Source: a virus
Direction: 5' to 3' (one strand)
IMG/VR virus record: IMGVR_UViG_3300036834_000189
Coordinates: 1-64,000 of that record
Length of the DNA stretch: 64,000 bases
The notes under the pieces: model-generated
The model's input: only the letters and a program-made list of their open reading frames with translations
Database searches by the model: none
Told to the model about the DNA's origin: nothing
Part shown: in pieces, positions 14,513-23,720 of the stretch
Numbering within the stretch: position 1 is the stretch's first letter
How the letters are laid out: every line of letters starts with the position of its first letter
Made by a program: the position numbers and the translations under genes

Positions 14513-16138
14513 TTAGACGGTGCGCGGCACCGGCGGTGTTTCACCTGTCCTATAATTTCGCGGTGACCCAGGCGAATCAGGCCCTAACACGGGCCTCGTC
14601 GGTCTCGGCTCGATCGGCTCGCTCGGCGGTGCGCTGTTCAGCCGACTCTTGGCAAATTGGATGGTGGGTTGACCGCGTCTGATCGTCGGCTTGCGCCGGG
14701 TCCATACCTCAGCTCGCATTACATCGGCTAGATACCCGATGGTCGTCAGATCTTTCTTGTCCCACTGCGCGTAGTTCCGGTCCTCATCGGTGATCGCGCC
14801 CGCGGTGAACGCTTCGACGGCGGCGTGGTGGATGCCCGGCACGCCGATTGTGATGTCGCAATCGTTCCACCTGAAGAAACGCTCGCCTCGCAGATGCTCG
14901 CGCACGACGATCTCCCGGCCATTGGCGAGCCGCCGCAGATGCGGGCGTCGCAGGTGCAGGATCTGCCCGCGCCGCCCGCTGTCCGCGTCGGGCTCGCGGT
15001 CACCAAAGAAGGCGCGCATGTTGGTGATCGGTAGACCGATCCTGACCGAGTTCCCACGGCGGCGCAACGTCACCTGGACCCCGCTGAGCGCGCTGGTCGT
15101 CATCGCCAGTACGAGATTGAACATGACCCTGACAAAGAAGTCCGGCCCCTTCTTCGTCTCCTGCAATCCCGGCGGCACCATCATGCCGGAATGGTGGACG
15201 ACATCGCCGTTCGGCAGTTTCTGCTGTAACGACATCTGGCACGGCAACGCCTTGACCGAGCCGTCGGGCAGGACGCCGACGAGCCACGAGGCACCCCAGC
15301 AACCGCGCGCACACGGGTATTTCTTCAACTCCTGGCGGCTGAAGGCCTCGCGGCCCAGGCTGATCACGTTGTGGCGGAAGATCGTGGTTCCCGGCGGTGC
15401 GGCGGTCGCGTAGTTCTTGGTAAGTTTCTCGAAAAACTCAAAGTCGAAAAACGCCGGTCTGTCATGGATGATGTCCTCGCGATAGTCTGCTTTGGTGCGC
15501 GGGACAAACGTGCCCACCTTGCTGGGCAGCCGGTCGGCGTTGGGAATCTTGAGGCGGACGATCTCGCGCTCGTAAACCGCGATGTTCCGCAGCGCGATCG
15601 GGGTGCCGACCCCGGAGAAATAACGATAGATGTCGCCGTCTTTGCGCCGCAGCTTGTCGAACAGTTCGAAATAATCATCGATCCCTTCGAGCAGGTCCTC
15701 GACCGTGGTGTGCTGGTTGCGCTCATTGGCCAGCAACTCCTTGGCCCAGTCCGCCATCTCAGGGGTCTGCCAGTTCTCCTGTGACGGCGCTGCCTCGGCA
15801 ACCGGCTCGCGATGCTCAACCGTCCGCGCCCGCCGCACCTTTGACGTGGCCCGACGCACGACGTGGGCATTCTGACGGCGCTGCTTGCGATTGGCCGCCG
15901 GTTCGAGCACCTCGGGTTCCGGTTCGAGCACCTCGGGTTCCGGTTCGAGCACCTCGGGTTCCGGTTCGAGCGCCTCGGGTTCCGCCTCGTCGAGCGCCTC
16001 GGGTCCTGGCCACCACTCGGGCAGTGGCGCAAGCGGCAACAGACTGGTGCCGCCTACCGCAGCCATGTGGCCAGCCCACCAATGATGCCACAAATTGGTG
16101 ATCTCGGCTGCGCTGAGTTGGCGGGCATCGAGCCGCAT
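14513..16138 (-). CDS. Large hypothetical protein with acidic repeats
   Basis: 541 residues between DnaB and a helicase. Residues 45-80 contain four to five EPEPEVL-type repeats encoded by 24-nt tandem DNA repeats (about 15900-15990), then a basic linker (RKQRRQNAHVVRRATSKVRR). The core (about 130-460) is globular, with CARGCWGASWLVGVLPDG and several conserved-looking acidic/Trp motifs, and it ends with LRRPHLRRLANGREIVVREH, the same type of basic module as in the 3673 protein. Position hints at a replication role. Not recognised. Confidence 0.65.
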   Translation of the reverse strand: MRLDARQLSAAEITNLWHHWWAGHMAAVGGTSLLPLAPLPEWWPGPEALDEAEPEALEPEPEVLEPEPEVLEPEPEVLEPAANRKQRRQNAHVVRRATSKVRRARTVEHREPVAEAAPSQENWQTPEMADWAKELLANERNQHTTVEDLLEGIDDYFELFDKLRRKDGDIYRYFSGVGTPIALRNIAVYEREIVRLKIPNADRLPSKVGTFVPRTKADYREDIIHDRPAFFDFEFFEKLTKNYATAAPPGTTIFRHNVISLGREAFSRQELKKYPCARGCWGASWLVGVLPDGSVKALPCQMSLQQKLPNGDVVHHSGMMVPPGLQETKKGPDFFVRVMFNLVLAMTTSALSGVQVTLRRRGNSVRIGLPITNMRAFFGDREPDADSGRRGQILHLRRPHLRRLANGREIVVREHLRGERFFRWNDCDITIGVPGIHHAAVEAFTAGAITDEDRNYAQWDKKDLTTIGYLADVMRAEVWTRRKPTIRRGQPTIQFAKSRLNSAPPSEPIEPRPTRPVLGPDSPGSPRNYRTGETPPVPRTV

Positions 16139-16285
16139 TGACGCACTCCCCTGTGCAGTGCCCCTGCCGCGGAAAGGGTGCGCGTGGCAGCCTGAGCAGG
16201 ATCAGGCGTTCGGTGTACGGCCTAGCCACGCCGTCCCAGTCTGTCATTAGGCAAGCAGCGAATGCAAGGATTGCGATCCGCCGCA

Positions 16286-17692
16286 TCATCTCGGTCCCTC
16301 TTCCGCGGCGATCTCATTCTCCAGCTGCTCCTTCAACGTCGCATTGAAATACTCCGAATCCAAGTGAAACTGCCCGCGGTCGTAGGACTGCGTGATAAAT
16401 GCGATCCACTTGTCCTGCGCGTTGCGCGCCTTGTCGACCAAGATGCGTGCGATACCCTGCTTGTGCTCGTGCGGGGTCTGTGAGTACGTCAGGAAGGTGT
16501 CGGCGGTGTGCACGATCGACCAGTCCTCGGCGACCGCGCCGGCAGTCACCAGCCCGGCGGTCAGCGCCCGGCGATGCGCCTGGACGACAGTCATAAAGGC
16601 GAACCGCCGGATCTCGGCGAGCCCGCGCAGGTCGCGCGCCAGCTTGCCCATCGCGACCCGTAGATCGCGAGTGTCGATGTTCATCAGCGCGAGGTAGTCG
16701 AGCAGCACGATGTCGGGTTTGAACTCATGCAGCTTGTCGAGCGAGTCGAGATACGCGACGAGCATCCCGAGCGACAATGTGCCGGTTGGGAAGTGCTTGA
16801 CGAGCAATTGCCCGCGCCGTTGGAATGGCGCAAGACGGTGCGCCAGCTCGTGGTAGCCGAGTGATCCGAGCGACTCGGCTGTCGGGTTGTCGGGCCGCCG
16901 CCGCAATCGCGCTTCGCTGCCGCCGTCCCCGCGGTCGAACAAGCGCACCTCGACCGTCTTGGTCTGGTCGCGGGTCAGCGACAGCAGGCATTGAGTATAG
17001 CGCCCCAAGGTCACGTCGAGCGAATTTTCCAGCGTGATGTGCAATACGTTTTTGTGCTCGTCGATTGCGTTGTGCTTCCCGGCGTTGATCAGAAACCAGG
17101 ATTTCCCGGTGCCGCTGCAGCCGAGCAGGGCAAAGAACTCGCCGCGCGCCGGCCGCACGCCACGCTCGTCGAGCGTGTCGATGCCGCAGGCGAAGCGGTC
17201 GTGGTCTTCTTCGTCGTCGCGCAGAAACGCCAGCCACCGCTCAGTGTCGCGGAGAAAGACCCCCGGCTTGTCGAGCGTCACGACATCGGGGGTGGCGAGA
17301 GTTTCGCGCGCCTCTTCGAGGCTGCCGGCATGCAGCAGATCGGAAGCTCGGTTGACGGTATTGATCAATCGCTGGGTGGCCAAAAATCTGTCGAGTTCGC
17401 CGAGGACGTAGGCTTCCTGCAGCTCGGGTCCGAGCCGCTCCATCTCGCGCAGGATCTCGGTCATGAACCGGCCCTCGGGACCGCGGCGGATCTCGTCTTC
17501 GAGGATGTCGCCGATGTGCGCGCGGGCCGGGCGGTTGTGCCGTTCGAGAAAGTCGAGCGCGGCGGCAGCAATGGTCCGGTAGGTCTGTGTACTGAAATCG
17601 GTTATTTTGATCTTCAGCGCGATCTGCGGCGCGAGCCGGTCGTGCCAGCACAACGCTGTGATTATATTATCTTCGAGCGAGCCACCTAACAT
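16286..17692 (-). CDS. dnaB: DnaB-like replicative DNA helicase
   Basis: 468 residues. A small N-terminal helical domain (about 1-120; SLEDNIITALCWHDRLAP) leads to a RecA-fold ATPase: Walker A GCSGTGKS near residue 200, Walker B DIVLLDYLALM near 330, then VVQAHRRAL (motif H3-like) and the terminal ILVDKARNAQDK loop. It would be a ring helicase unwinding the fork ahead of the phage polymerase, loaded with the primase at 42373. The annotated ATG has no good ribosome site; a G-rich site and a short ORF lie just upstream (17698-17757). Residues 16139-16285 downstream hold no convincing gene. Confidence 0.88.
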   Translation of the reverse strand: MLGGSLEDNIITALCWHDRLAPQIALKIKITDFSTQTYRTIAAAALDFLERHNRPARAHIGDILEDEIRRGPEGRFMTEILREMERLGPELQEAYVLGELDRFLATQRLINTVNRASDLLHAGSLEEARETLATPDVVTLDKPGVFLRDTERWLAFLRDDEEDHDRFACGIDTLDERGVRPARGEFFALLGCSGTGKSWFLINAGKHNAIDEHKNVLHITLENSLDVTLGRYTQCLLSLTRDQTKTVEVRLFDRGDGGSEARLRRRPDNPTAESLGSLGYHELAHRLAPFQRRGQLLVKHFPTGTLSLGMLVAYLDSLDKLHEFKPDIVLLDYLALMNIDTRDLRVAMGKLARDLRGLAEIRRFAFMTVVQAHRRALTAGLVTAGAVAEDWSIVHTADTFLTYSQTPHEHKQGIARILVDKARNAQDKWIAFITQSYDRGQFHLDSEYFNATLKEQLENEIAAEEGPR

Positions 17693-17697
17693 TTTAG

Positions 17698-17757
17698 TTA
17701 TTCTCGCTCAGGCAGACTTTCATCTTTTTTTGCAGGCATCGTACCTCCCCCCCCCCC
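17698..17757 (-). other. Poly-G tract, ribosome site and 13-codon leader ORF before dnaB
   Basis: Read leftward, the stop of the 17758 gene is followed at once by eleven G residues (17757-17747) that run into AGG, then an ATG at 17739 starting MPAKKDESLPERE and a stop at 17698. The dnaB ATG follows 6 nt later in another frame. Either the leader peptide couples translation to dnaB, or a frameshift separates the true DnaB N-terminus from its body. The homopolymer could vary in length. Confidence 0.6.
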
Positions 17758-17988
17758 TCACAACCACGTCTCGACAATGACCGGATCGTCGCCGGCTTCG
17801 CGGATGAAGCGGGTCAGGCCGAGCGGCAGTTTGGCACGCAACTCGGACAATGAGGATGCGGTCAATGTATCCCTGGTCGGCACCGGTTCACTGGCGCCGC
17901 CGCCAATCTCAAAGCGCCGGGCGATAAAGCCATTGCAATAATCGGCTGGGTGGTCATAGATCGTCCACATCGATAGTTTGCGCGGCAT
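17758..17988 (-). CDS. Conserved small protein (WTIYDHPADY family)
   Basis: 76 residues: WTIYDHPADYCNGFIARRFE, then a helix (LTASSLSELRAKLPLGLTRF) and DDPVIVETWL at the end. I recall this pattern as a small protein widespread in rhizobial genomes and phages, with no known function. Its stop abuts the poly-G tract. Confidence 0.7.
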   Translation of the reverse strand: MPRKLSMWTIYDHPADYCNGFIARRFEIGGGASEPVPTRDTLTASSLSELRAKLPLGLTRFIREAGDDPVIVETWL

Positions 17989-17992
17989 GAAT

Positions 17993-18376
17993 TCACAGCC
18001 CGCGCCGCGCCAGTCTTTCCTCGACGATGCGGTCCAGTACCGCTGCCTGCTTTTCGGTCAAGCGCCTCCACTGCTGGATCGATTCGGCGATCGAGTCGAT
18101 GAAGTCGCGCTCCCAAGCACTGAGCAAGGTAGCATGCTGCCGGCAGCGCTCGATCTGCTCCATACGGGAATCATACGTGTCTTCTTCGGCAAATAGATCA
18201 CGCTGTTTTGGGCGTTGGCGAAAACCGCCGATTTGGACGATCAAGTCGTTCCATTCGAGCTGGCGGTTGCGCACCAGCTTGTGGATCAGCCGCGCGGCGT
18301 TGACGACCTCGCCGTCGAAGTGCGAGCCGAGCATGCCCAGCAGTTTGATCAGCCGGTCACGATCGTTCTCGACCAT
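17993..18376 (-). CDS. Conserved hypothetical protein
   Basis: 127 residues, all-helical. MLGSHFDGEVVNAARLIHKL and LSAWERDFIDSIAES, plus a C-terminal EKQAAVLDRIVEERLAR. This motif set recurs in small alphaproteobacterial phage and chromosomal proteins of unknown role. Short 4-nt gaps link it to both neighbours. Confidence 0.65.
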   Translation of the reverse strand: MVENDRDRLIKLLGMLGSHFDGEVVNAARLIHKLVRNRQLEWNDLIVQIGGFRQRPKQRDLFAEEDTYDSRMEQIERCRQHATLLSAWERDFIDSIAESIQQWRRLTEKQAAVLDRIVEERLARRGL

Positions 18377-18379
18377 GAA

Positions 18380-19477
18380 TCACTCTGCTCTGAACCACCC
18401 ATAAGTCTGGCCTAGCCATTTGGTGAAGCGCTCCCAGCTCGATCCGTGCTTGACCAGTAGGTTGGGTACCATGGCTCTTCCGGCGCCGAGGTGTCTTTCT
18501 CTCTCCAGCTCCCGCTCCAGAGCATTGATCGAGCCCCCCAGAAACCGTTTCAAATACCATGCGATGTGCCGCTCCTTGCGGGCGTGCAGGCTCACCACGT
18601 GTCCGTTTACCTGATACGCTACCATCGACGGCTGTCCCGGAGGCAGTATCGGCGACGACGCCTGTGCCGGTGTCGATACGACAATGGGCACGACAATGGG
18701 CACGACAACAGGCGCGGCAACGGGCGCGACAGGCGGTGGAAGCGGCGCCGTGTGCTCGATGAGCGTTTCGGTGAGATCCGTGACGATTTGCACGGGCGTA
18801 GCGGCGTGGTCTCGCACGTGGCGGCGGGAGCCCCGCCGTCGACCGCGCCGTCCCGCTCGGTGTCGGTCTGGCGGTTGCGCAAGGGCAGGAGCCGGCTCGC
18901 CGTCGATGATAGGGTCTGGTGAGGATGTGACGGGCTCACCAGACCCCTTCGCTGGCCCGTCGCCGTCACACGATGCGGGTTCGCGAAACTCGGAGACAGC
19001 GGCTTGCATCTCGGATTGCAAGCGTGGTACCGACTCGACAACCGGCGCGACCGCCGATCCGACCGGCTCGCCAGCCGCGCACGCCAGACATACCACACCC
19101 TTGCGCGCCGTCCAACCCGATTTGATCACCGGTCCGTCGCACACCTCGCATACCCGCCCAGCGACATAGCGCAACCGTATCCTGGTGCCCCACTGATACC
19201 CTTTGCCCGAGATCGGCGGCTCTGAATCGACTCCGATCAGCGAGATCTTCGTGCGGAACAGCCGCCAGCGAGCTTCGAAATTGGACGGCAGCCCGCCGCC
19301 GTCGGACGGCAGCCCGCCGCCACGGCGCTGAAGCTGCAGGGTCGCACGCATGGCGTGGTGCAGCGGGATGTCCTTCTCCACCGCCTCGAACAGATCGCCG
19401 ACATTGTGCCACTGCATGTCGCGCAGCTGTGCGTACACCCGGTTCTGCCACCCCGTACCGCCGTCGCACTGGGACAT
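18380..19477 (-). CDS. Large hypothetical protein with zinc pairs and low-complexity linker
   Basis: 365 residues. N-terminal part (1-130) is globular (VYAQLRDMQWHNVGDLFEAV) with a tandem micro-repeat GGGLPSDGGGLPSN and a zinc-ribbon-like CEVCDGP ... CLACA. The middle (140-300) is Pro/Glu/Ala rich with VVVPIVVPIVV repeats. The C-terminal 65 residues (HIAWYLKRFLGGSINALERE) are helical. Sits directly after the ParB-like gene. No function assigned; a DNA-binding accessory to that protein is possible. Confidence 0.6.
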   Translation of the reverse strand: MSQCDGGTGWQNRVYAQLRDMQWHNVGDLFEAVEKDIPLHHAMRATLQLQRRGGGLPSDGGGLPSNFEARWRLFRTKISLIGVDSEPPISGKGYQWGTRIRLRYVAGRVCEVCDGPVIKSGWTARKGVVCLACAAGEPVGSAVAPVVESVPRLQSEMQAAVSEFREPASCDGDGPAKGSGEPVTSSPDPIIDGEPAPALAQPPDRHRAGRRGRRRGSRRHVRDHAATPVQIVTDLTETLIEHTAPLPPPVAPVAAPVVVPIVVPIVVSTPAQASSPILPPGQPSMVAYQVNGHVVSLHARKERHIAWYLKRFLGGSINALERELERERHLGAGRAMVPNLLVKHGSSWERFTKWLGQTYGWFRAE

Positions 19478-20515
19478 TCAGTGGACCGCGGCAGCGCCTG
19501 TGCCGATCATCGCCGACTGCGCCACCCGCAGCCGCCGCTGCCGCTCCAACTCGGCGATCACCTTCTTCAGATGCTCGACCGCGCTCTCGCAGACCGTGAT
19601 GGCCTGATCCAGATCGCCGACCGCGCTCAGATGCAGATGGTCGATGGTGTTGCCCTCGATATCCTTCAGCAGAGCCTTGCATTTGCCCAGCATGCGCTGC
19701 GCCGGGGCCGATGGAATCCGGCCATGCCGACGCATCGCCTCCTGCATGCGCTTCACTGCCAGATCGACATACCTGTCGACCACCGCCAGACCCGCCGTCT
19801 CCTCGCGCGGGGCTTTCTTGATCTCGCGGATCATCGAATCGATCTCGACCGGCAAGACCCCAGTCATCTGGGCGAATTGCGCCGCTTTTTGAAAGACCAC
19901 GTCGGAGTGGATCGCATTGAGCTGGATCTGCGCGGCCTTGGACAATTTGGCGCGGTTGAAGTCGTACCCGAAGCGCTGACCCCGGCGCAGCGCCTGATCG
20001 GCGGTCCATGCGGCTCGGACAGTCTTCTCTCTGAGGCGCCATTCCTTGCACAGCAGGGGCAGCGACCGGTCCGGGTGCTTTTCGTGCAACAGCAGGACTT
20101 GAGCGATGCGGTCCTGGATCGTGACGCCCTGCCCCTCGATCGTGTTGAGTTGTCGGATCAGCACCTCTTCGCGGTATTTGTCCGGCTCGATCACGACATA
20201 GGCGTCGAAGTCCTTGCGGTCGATCGCTTCGGCCCCTTTGACGCGGTGCACTCCGGTGGCGATCAGGTACTTTTTCCCGGGGGCGGCGGTGGCTGATTGC
20301 AGGTCGAGCTGCAACAGCACGATCGCCGGAAACTCGTCGCCGGCCTCCATCGCGATCCCGTACGAGATCGCCAAGTCCTCGTTGAGCCGCCGGATTATCC
20401 GCGACGGATTGTCCTCCGACGCCTTGATGTCGATCTCGCTCAGCGGCACCTTTGGCAGATACCGCCATTTGAAGCCGCCGTTGTTGAGAAACTGTTCAGT
20501 CTTTAAATCCTTCAT
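19478..20515 (-). CDS. ParB-like nuclease-fold protein 1
   Basis: About 345 residues from ATG 20515 (GGAAG 7 nt upstream; a start at 20548 would leave a leader of only ~10 nt). The N-terminal ParB/sulfiredoxin-like domain shows LSEIDIKASEDNPSR and the hallmark IATGVHRVKGAEAIDR, followed by an HTH-like helical part (IQDRIAQVLLLHEKHPDRSL). The C-terminus is a long helical region. Phage ParB-like proteins act in partition, transcription control or as nucleases; no ParA is visible. It could bind the motif arrays, which is speculation. Confidence 0.75.
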   Translation of the reverse strand: MKDLKTEQFLNNGGFKWRYLPKVPLSEIDIKASEDNPSRIIRRLNEDLAISYGIAMEAGDEFPAIVLLQLDLQSATAAPGKKYLIATGVHRVKGAEAIDRKDFDAYVVIEPDKYREEVLIRQLNTIEGQGVTIQDRIAQVLLLHEKHPDRSLPLLCKEWRLREKTVRAAWTADQALRRGQRFGYDFNRAKLSKAAQIQLNAIHSDVVFQKAAQFAQMTGVLPVEIDSMIREIKKAPREETAGLAVVDRYVDLAVKRMQEAMRRHGRIPSAPAQRMLGKCKALLKDIEGNTIDHLHLSAVGDLDQAITVCESAVEHLKKVIAELERQRRLRVAQSAMIGTGAAAVH

Positions 20516-20565
20516 CACGTTCTTCCATTCCCGGCATTGCACCGGCATGTCCCAGTTCAGTTCTT

Positions 20566-20595
20566 ATTATACTCTTATTATATTCCGAACGTCAA
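20566..20595 (-). promoter_or_regulatory. Promoter for ParB-like gene
   Basis: Leftward TTGACG (20595-20590), 18 nt, TATAAT (20571-20566). This gives a leader of about 45 nt before ATG 20515. The region is the most AT-rich of the neighbourhood. Confidence 0.7.
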
Positions 20596-20640
20596 CCAGT
20601 TAGTCGAGTCGCTCACCTGCCGGGATCTGGTTCCGTCAAA

Positions 20641-21141
20641 TCAGAAAGGTGAATTGCGCAGCCACGGTCCGCGAAAGGTACGCGGGACGTTCCCTTTGTC
20701 GTCGACCCACCAATAGTCGTGTCCATCGCTACTCGTCAGCCGTGGCGCTTTCGCCAAGCGGATCTGCATCTCGTCGAGCATGGCGCAATGATGGATGACG
20801 GGCGACTCATCGTCAAAGTTTTCCACCAGGACGACATAAACCCGAGCGGCTTTTTCGCGGTTCAGCTGGCGGTTCAGCCAGCGCAATGTATCAGAGTCGA
20901 CGGCAAACCGGCCAACCCACCCGCTGCGCGGCGGGATCGACCGCTTGATCACATAATACAGCGTCGCCGCGGTCTCGTCCCATCGAAGATGCCGACGCGG
21001 GTCAACCCCCGCCCGCCGCATGTCCGTCGCAGTGATCCAGGGATAAGTCCACAAATTGTCCGCGAGTTGCGTTGTCCGTTCATCGGTGAACGGCCCCCGT
21101 TGCCGGGGGCCTGATCGTAAATCTTCCGGGTCAGGTTCCAA
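20641..21141 (-). CDS. Hypothetical protein
   Basis: 166 residues; TTG start at 21141 chosen because GGAGG lies 9 nt upstream. Possible winged-helix-like first half (TWITATDMRRAGV-type region around LWTYPWITATDMRRAGVDPR), then a conserved-looking strand (ARVYVVLVENFDDE) and a Trp-rich end (HDYWWVDDKGNVPRTFRG). Directly downstream of array 2. Unknown function. Confidence 0.6.
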   Translation of the reverse strand: MEPDPEDLRSGPRQRGPFTDERTTQLADNLWTYPWITATDMRRAGVDPRRHLRWDETAATLYYVIKRSIPPRSGWVGRFAVDSDTLRWLNRQLNREKAARVYVVLVENFDDESPVIHHCAMLDEMQIRLAKAPRLTSSDGHDYWWVDDKGNVPRTFRGPWLRNSPF

Positions 21142-21169
21142 TCGGCATCACCTCCCTTCATAAAAAGCG

Positions 21170-21304
21170 TGGCTCGCGCGTGATTTTGGTGCTCTCTGCC
21201 CCAATGGCTCGCTCCTTCGCCATGGTTCTCTCGTCAGCTCCGGCTCGCTCGCCTACATTGGTTCTCTCAGATGGCACGGCTCGCTCTTCGTTGTTGGTTC
21301 TCTC
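21170..21304 (+). repeat. Alternating-motif array 2
   Basis: Eight motif copies. A (TGGCTCGCTC, also CGGCTCGCTC) alternates with B (TGGTTCTCTC or TGGTGCTCTC); spacers are 8 nt except the first (7). Fills the gap between the SbcC-like gene and the leftward 20641 gene, so it is 5' of that gene. Confidence 0.92.
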
Positions 21305-21340
21305 CATTGGTTCGGCTTCTTTAAATATACCAGTCGCTTC

Positions 21341-23116
21341 TCAATTTGCCAACCGTGACCCGCGATCGTCCTTGATTATACGCAAGATTTTCGAAAATCC
21401 GGTATGTTGGAGACTCCGGTGGTCGCAAATGTAGATCGCCCGGTTCTTGGCAAGCGCGCGAGCATGGAGACATTCCAAGAGATCCTCGACGCCTTGCTCC
21501 GACAGCCAGGCGGTCGGCTCGTCAAAGACTTCCAGGTTGAACACGACCCCGGCATGGCGCTGCACCAGATTGGCAAAGCCGAGCGAGGTCGCGAGCCGGG
21601 CGCGCTGCCCCTCGCCGCCGCTGATCATGTCGAATTTGCAGTCTGCATTCGGACCAGTCATCTCGGTTTGGACACCGAGGCGCACGACACCGCTCTTGCT
21701 CTCGGTCGTCGCAGTGAAGGTGATCTCCCAGTCCCGCAGACCGAGTTCCAAAAGCGAATTCCTGGTCTCGATCGTCAATTCGCCGAGGACCCGCTCAAGG
21801 CAGAACAGGCGCACCCGGCGAAAGCCCTGCCGCCAGAAGTCGAGCGCCGCGACCTCGGAAACCAGCATCGCTTCCGCAGTCTGCGCGGTGTGCCGCGCCG
21901 CATCCAGCCGTGCCCGTTCGGCAGCGACGCGACACCGCTCGGCGGCATGCGGGTTTTCTTCGGCATCGATGGCGACCGCCTGGCGTTCCAGGTCAGCCAG
22001 GAGTTCGGTGAGATGGCGCGCCTCGCGCTGCTGCGCCGCGCGCTCGCTCTTTTTTCGCTCGTTGCTGGCGACTGCCTGGCGCAGCGTGATCTCGGCGCCC
22101 GATATCTCGGCTTCGGTGGTGGCGATGTCGAGCTTGCTGATCTCGCAGGTGTGCGCCAATTCGGCGAGCCGGGGGCGGACCGCGTGCGCGTAAGCCGTCG
22201 AATGCTCGGCCGTGATGGCTTGCCCGCAGGTCGGGCATGTCGTGTGGCGCGCAAGAAACTGTATCGTGTCGTAAATCATCTTGTGCTCGGCGCTGGCCGT
22301 AGCCAGCCACTCGCGCGCGGTGTGGTGGCTGGCGCTGAAGGTGCGGGACCGGTCGCGCACCGCTGTTTCGTCGGTCAGCTCGATGTCCTGGGCGAGGTCG
22401 TCGGTCAGCGCCGCCAGCCGCGTTTCGTGCTCGGCAAATCTGGTCAGCACCGCCTCGATGCGCCGCTCTTTGTCGTCTTTGAATGCGGCTTCGAGAGCGT
22501 CGAACCGGGTAATGTCGCCCAAGCCTTCGATCTGCCCCTCGATCCGCGCGATTCGACTGCGCAACGCGGTCAATTCAGTCGTCTTGGCGCGGCTCTGCAC
22601 GGCAGCCCGGTCAGCCGCTCGCATCCACAATTCAAGCTCAAGGACCTCGTCGAGCAGATCGCCACGCGCCGGCACCGGCAGGTCGATAAACAGCGGCGTC
22701 GACTGGCCAAAGACGACCGAATTGAGAAACCGCGCTTTGCCGAGCCCGATCAGGCGCTCGACATCGGCTTGCTCGACCAGTTCGCCGTCGAGATGGATGC
22801 GCTGCGGCGGCGCGGTGCGGCGGATCAGGTGCTCGTCGTCGTCGACAGCGAGCGTGAGCGACACTTCGAGACCGGCGTGCCCGTACGAGATCAGATCGGC
22901 GGCGCGCAATCCTCTGACCGAGCTGCCGTAGAGCGCGAAGGTCACGGCGTCCCACAGCGACGACTTGCCTGCTCCGTTGCCGCCCAGCCGCGGTTCAGCC
23001 AGGTTGTCGCCGGTGACGAGCGACAGCCCCGCACGGGTGGCGAAGTCGATTCGCGTGGGCTGGACAAACGAGCGAAAAGCGGTGAGCCCGAGGCCGGTCA
23101 GCGTGATCCGTCGCAT
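21341..23116 (-). CDS. sbcC: SbcC/Rad50-like recombination ATPase (T4 gp46-like)
   Basis: 591 residues. N-terminal ATPase half with Walker A GNGAGKSS near residue 46; a coiled coil on both sides of a zinc hook CPTCG near 290; C-terminal half with signature SGGEGQRARLA and Walker B VFNLEVFDEPTAWL. With the SbcD/Mre11-like nuclease at 44594 it should form the complex that processes DNA ends for recombination-dependent replication. The two subunits are unusually far apart and on opposite strands. GTG/ATG alternatives at the start do not matter for the call. Confidence 0.9.
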   Translation of the reverse strand: MRRITLTGLGLTAFRSFVQPTRIDFATRAGLSLVTGDNLAEPRLGGNGAGKSSLWDAVTFALYGSSVRGLRAADLISYGHAGLEVSLTLAVDDDEHLIRRTAPPQRIHLDGELVEQADVERLIGLGKARFLNSVVFGQSTPLFIDLPVPARGDLLDEVLELELWMRAADRAAVQSRAKTTELTALRSRIARIEGQIEGLGDITRFDALEAAFKDDKERRIEAVLTRFAEHETRLAALTDDLAQDIELTDETAVRDRSRTFSASHHTAREWLATASAEHKMIYDTIQFLARHTTCPTCGQAITAEHSTAYAHAVRPRLAELAHTCEISKLDIATTEAEISGAEITLRQAVASNERKKSERAAQQREARHLTELLADLERQAVAIDAEENPHAAERCRVAAERARLDAARHTAQTAEAMLVSEVAALDFWRQGFRRVRLFCLERVLGELTIETRNSLLELGLRDWEITFTATTESKSGVVRLGVQTEMTGPNADCKFDMISGGEGQRARLATSLGFANLVQRHAGVVFNLEVFDEPTAWLSEQGVEDLLECLHARALAKNRAIYICDHRSLQHTGFSKILRIIKDDRGSRLAN

Positions 23117-23168
23117 CTTCCATGCTTCCCTGCGGCGCCATGCCGTCGCGCAGCGCGCGACCCTGCAT

Positions 23169-23678
23169 CTACCATTTCCGATTCAGCATGCGCAGTGCTT
23201 GTCGGTTGGCTGGTTGCTCATGCCCTTTTTGTTCGGCGGTACGCAGATACCCTTCCCAAAATCGGCGCTCGGCTTCGAGCTTTTGCCTTTCGTTCGATTC
23301 TCCTTGTTTCCAAATCCCGTACAGCGCTGTCGCCTGCGCCCGAATCTTCTCATGGAGTTCAGGGGGTAATTCACGGCGGGCGACCGCCTCAAAGCAGTCT
23401 GCAAACGTACGCCGATTGTGGAGGATCGAGACGTAGTCCTTCAACTGCCGATTCACCTCACCGAGTTCGGTCGCGAGCTTCTGATCAGACTGGCCGCGGT
23501 TCCGCAGTTCGGCAACCTTCTTGGCATATTGGTTGGCGTCACTGTAACGCCGGGTGATGGCGGCACTGGCACGGGTTTGCATAAGCCAATGCCGCACCTC
23601 GTTGATCTTATCGAGATTGTCCTGCTTTTCCCGCATCAGATCATCGCGTTGCGCGATCAGGTCATCTTGAGAAATCAT
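23169..23678 (-). CDS. Coiled-coil hypothetical protein
   Basis: 169 residues, almost fully helical and charged (LIAQRDDLMREKQDNLDKIN, VAELRNRGQSDQKLATELGE) with a C-terminal WEGYLRTAEQK. Between the SbcC-like and NusG-like genes. May be a structural or regulatory partner; no family recognised. Confidence 0.6.
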   Translation of the reverse strand: MISQDDLIAQRDDLMREKQDNLDKINEVRHWLMQTRASAAITRRYSDANQYAKKVAELRNRGQSDQKLATELGEVNRQLKDYVSILHNRRTFADCFEAVARRELPPELHEKIRAQATALYGIWKQGESNERQKLEAERRFWEGYLRTAEQKGHEQPANRQALRMLNRKW

Positions 23679-23720
23679 CCTTGTGCCCGTCCCGGCCGCC
23701 CTTGCCCCCGCTTATCTGCA

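Noticed and set aside
15816-16289. Small signal-peptide ORF after dnaB
   Set aside because: It starts with an ATGA overlap and a hydrophobic segment but has no stop before running antisense-like through the next gene's coding region in another frame.
18966-20468. 500-residue leftward ORF overlapping the ParB-like gene
   Set aside because: Out-of-frame shadow rich in Arg/Gly/Pro; the ParB-like frame has clear domain motifs and a promoter.
21404-23557. 717-residue rightward ORF
   Set aside because: Antisense shadow of the SbcC-like gene; composition not protein-like.
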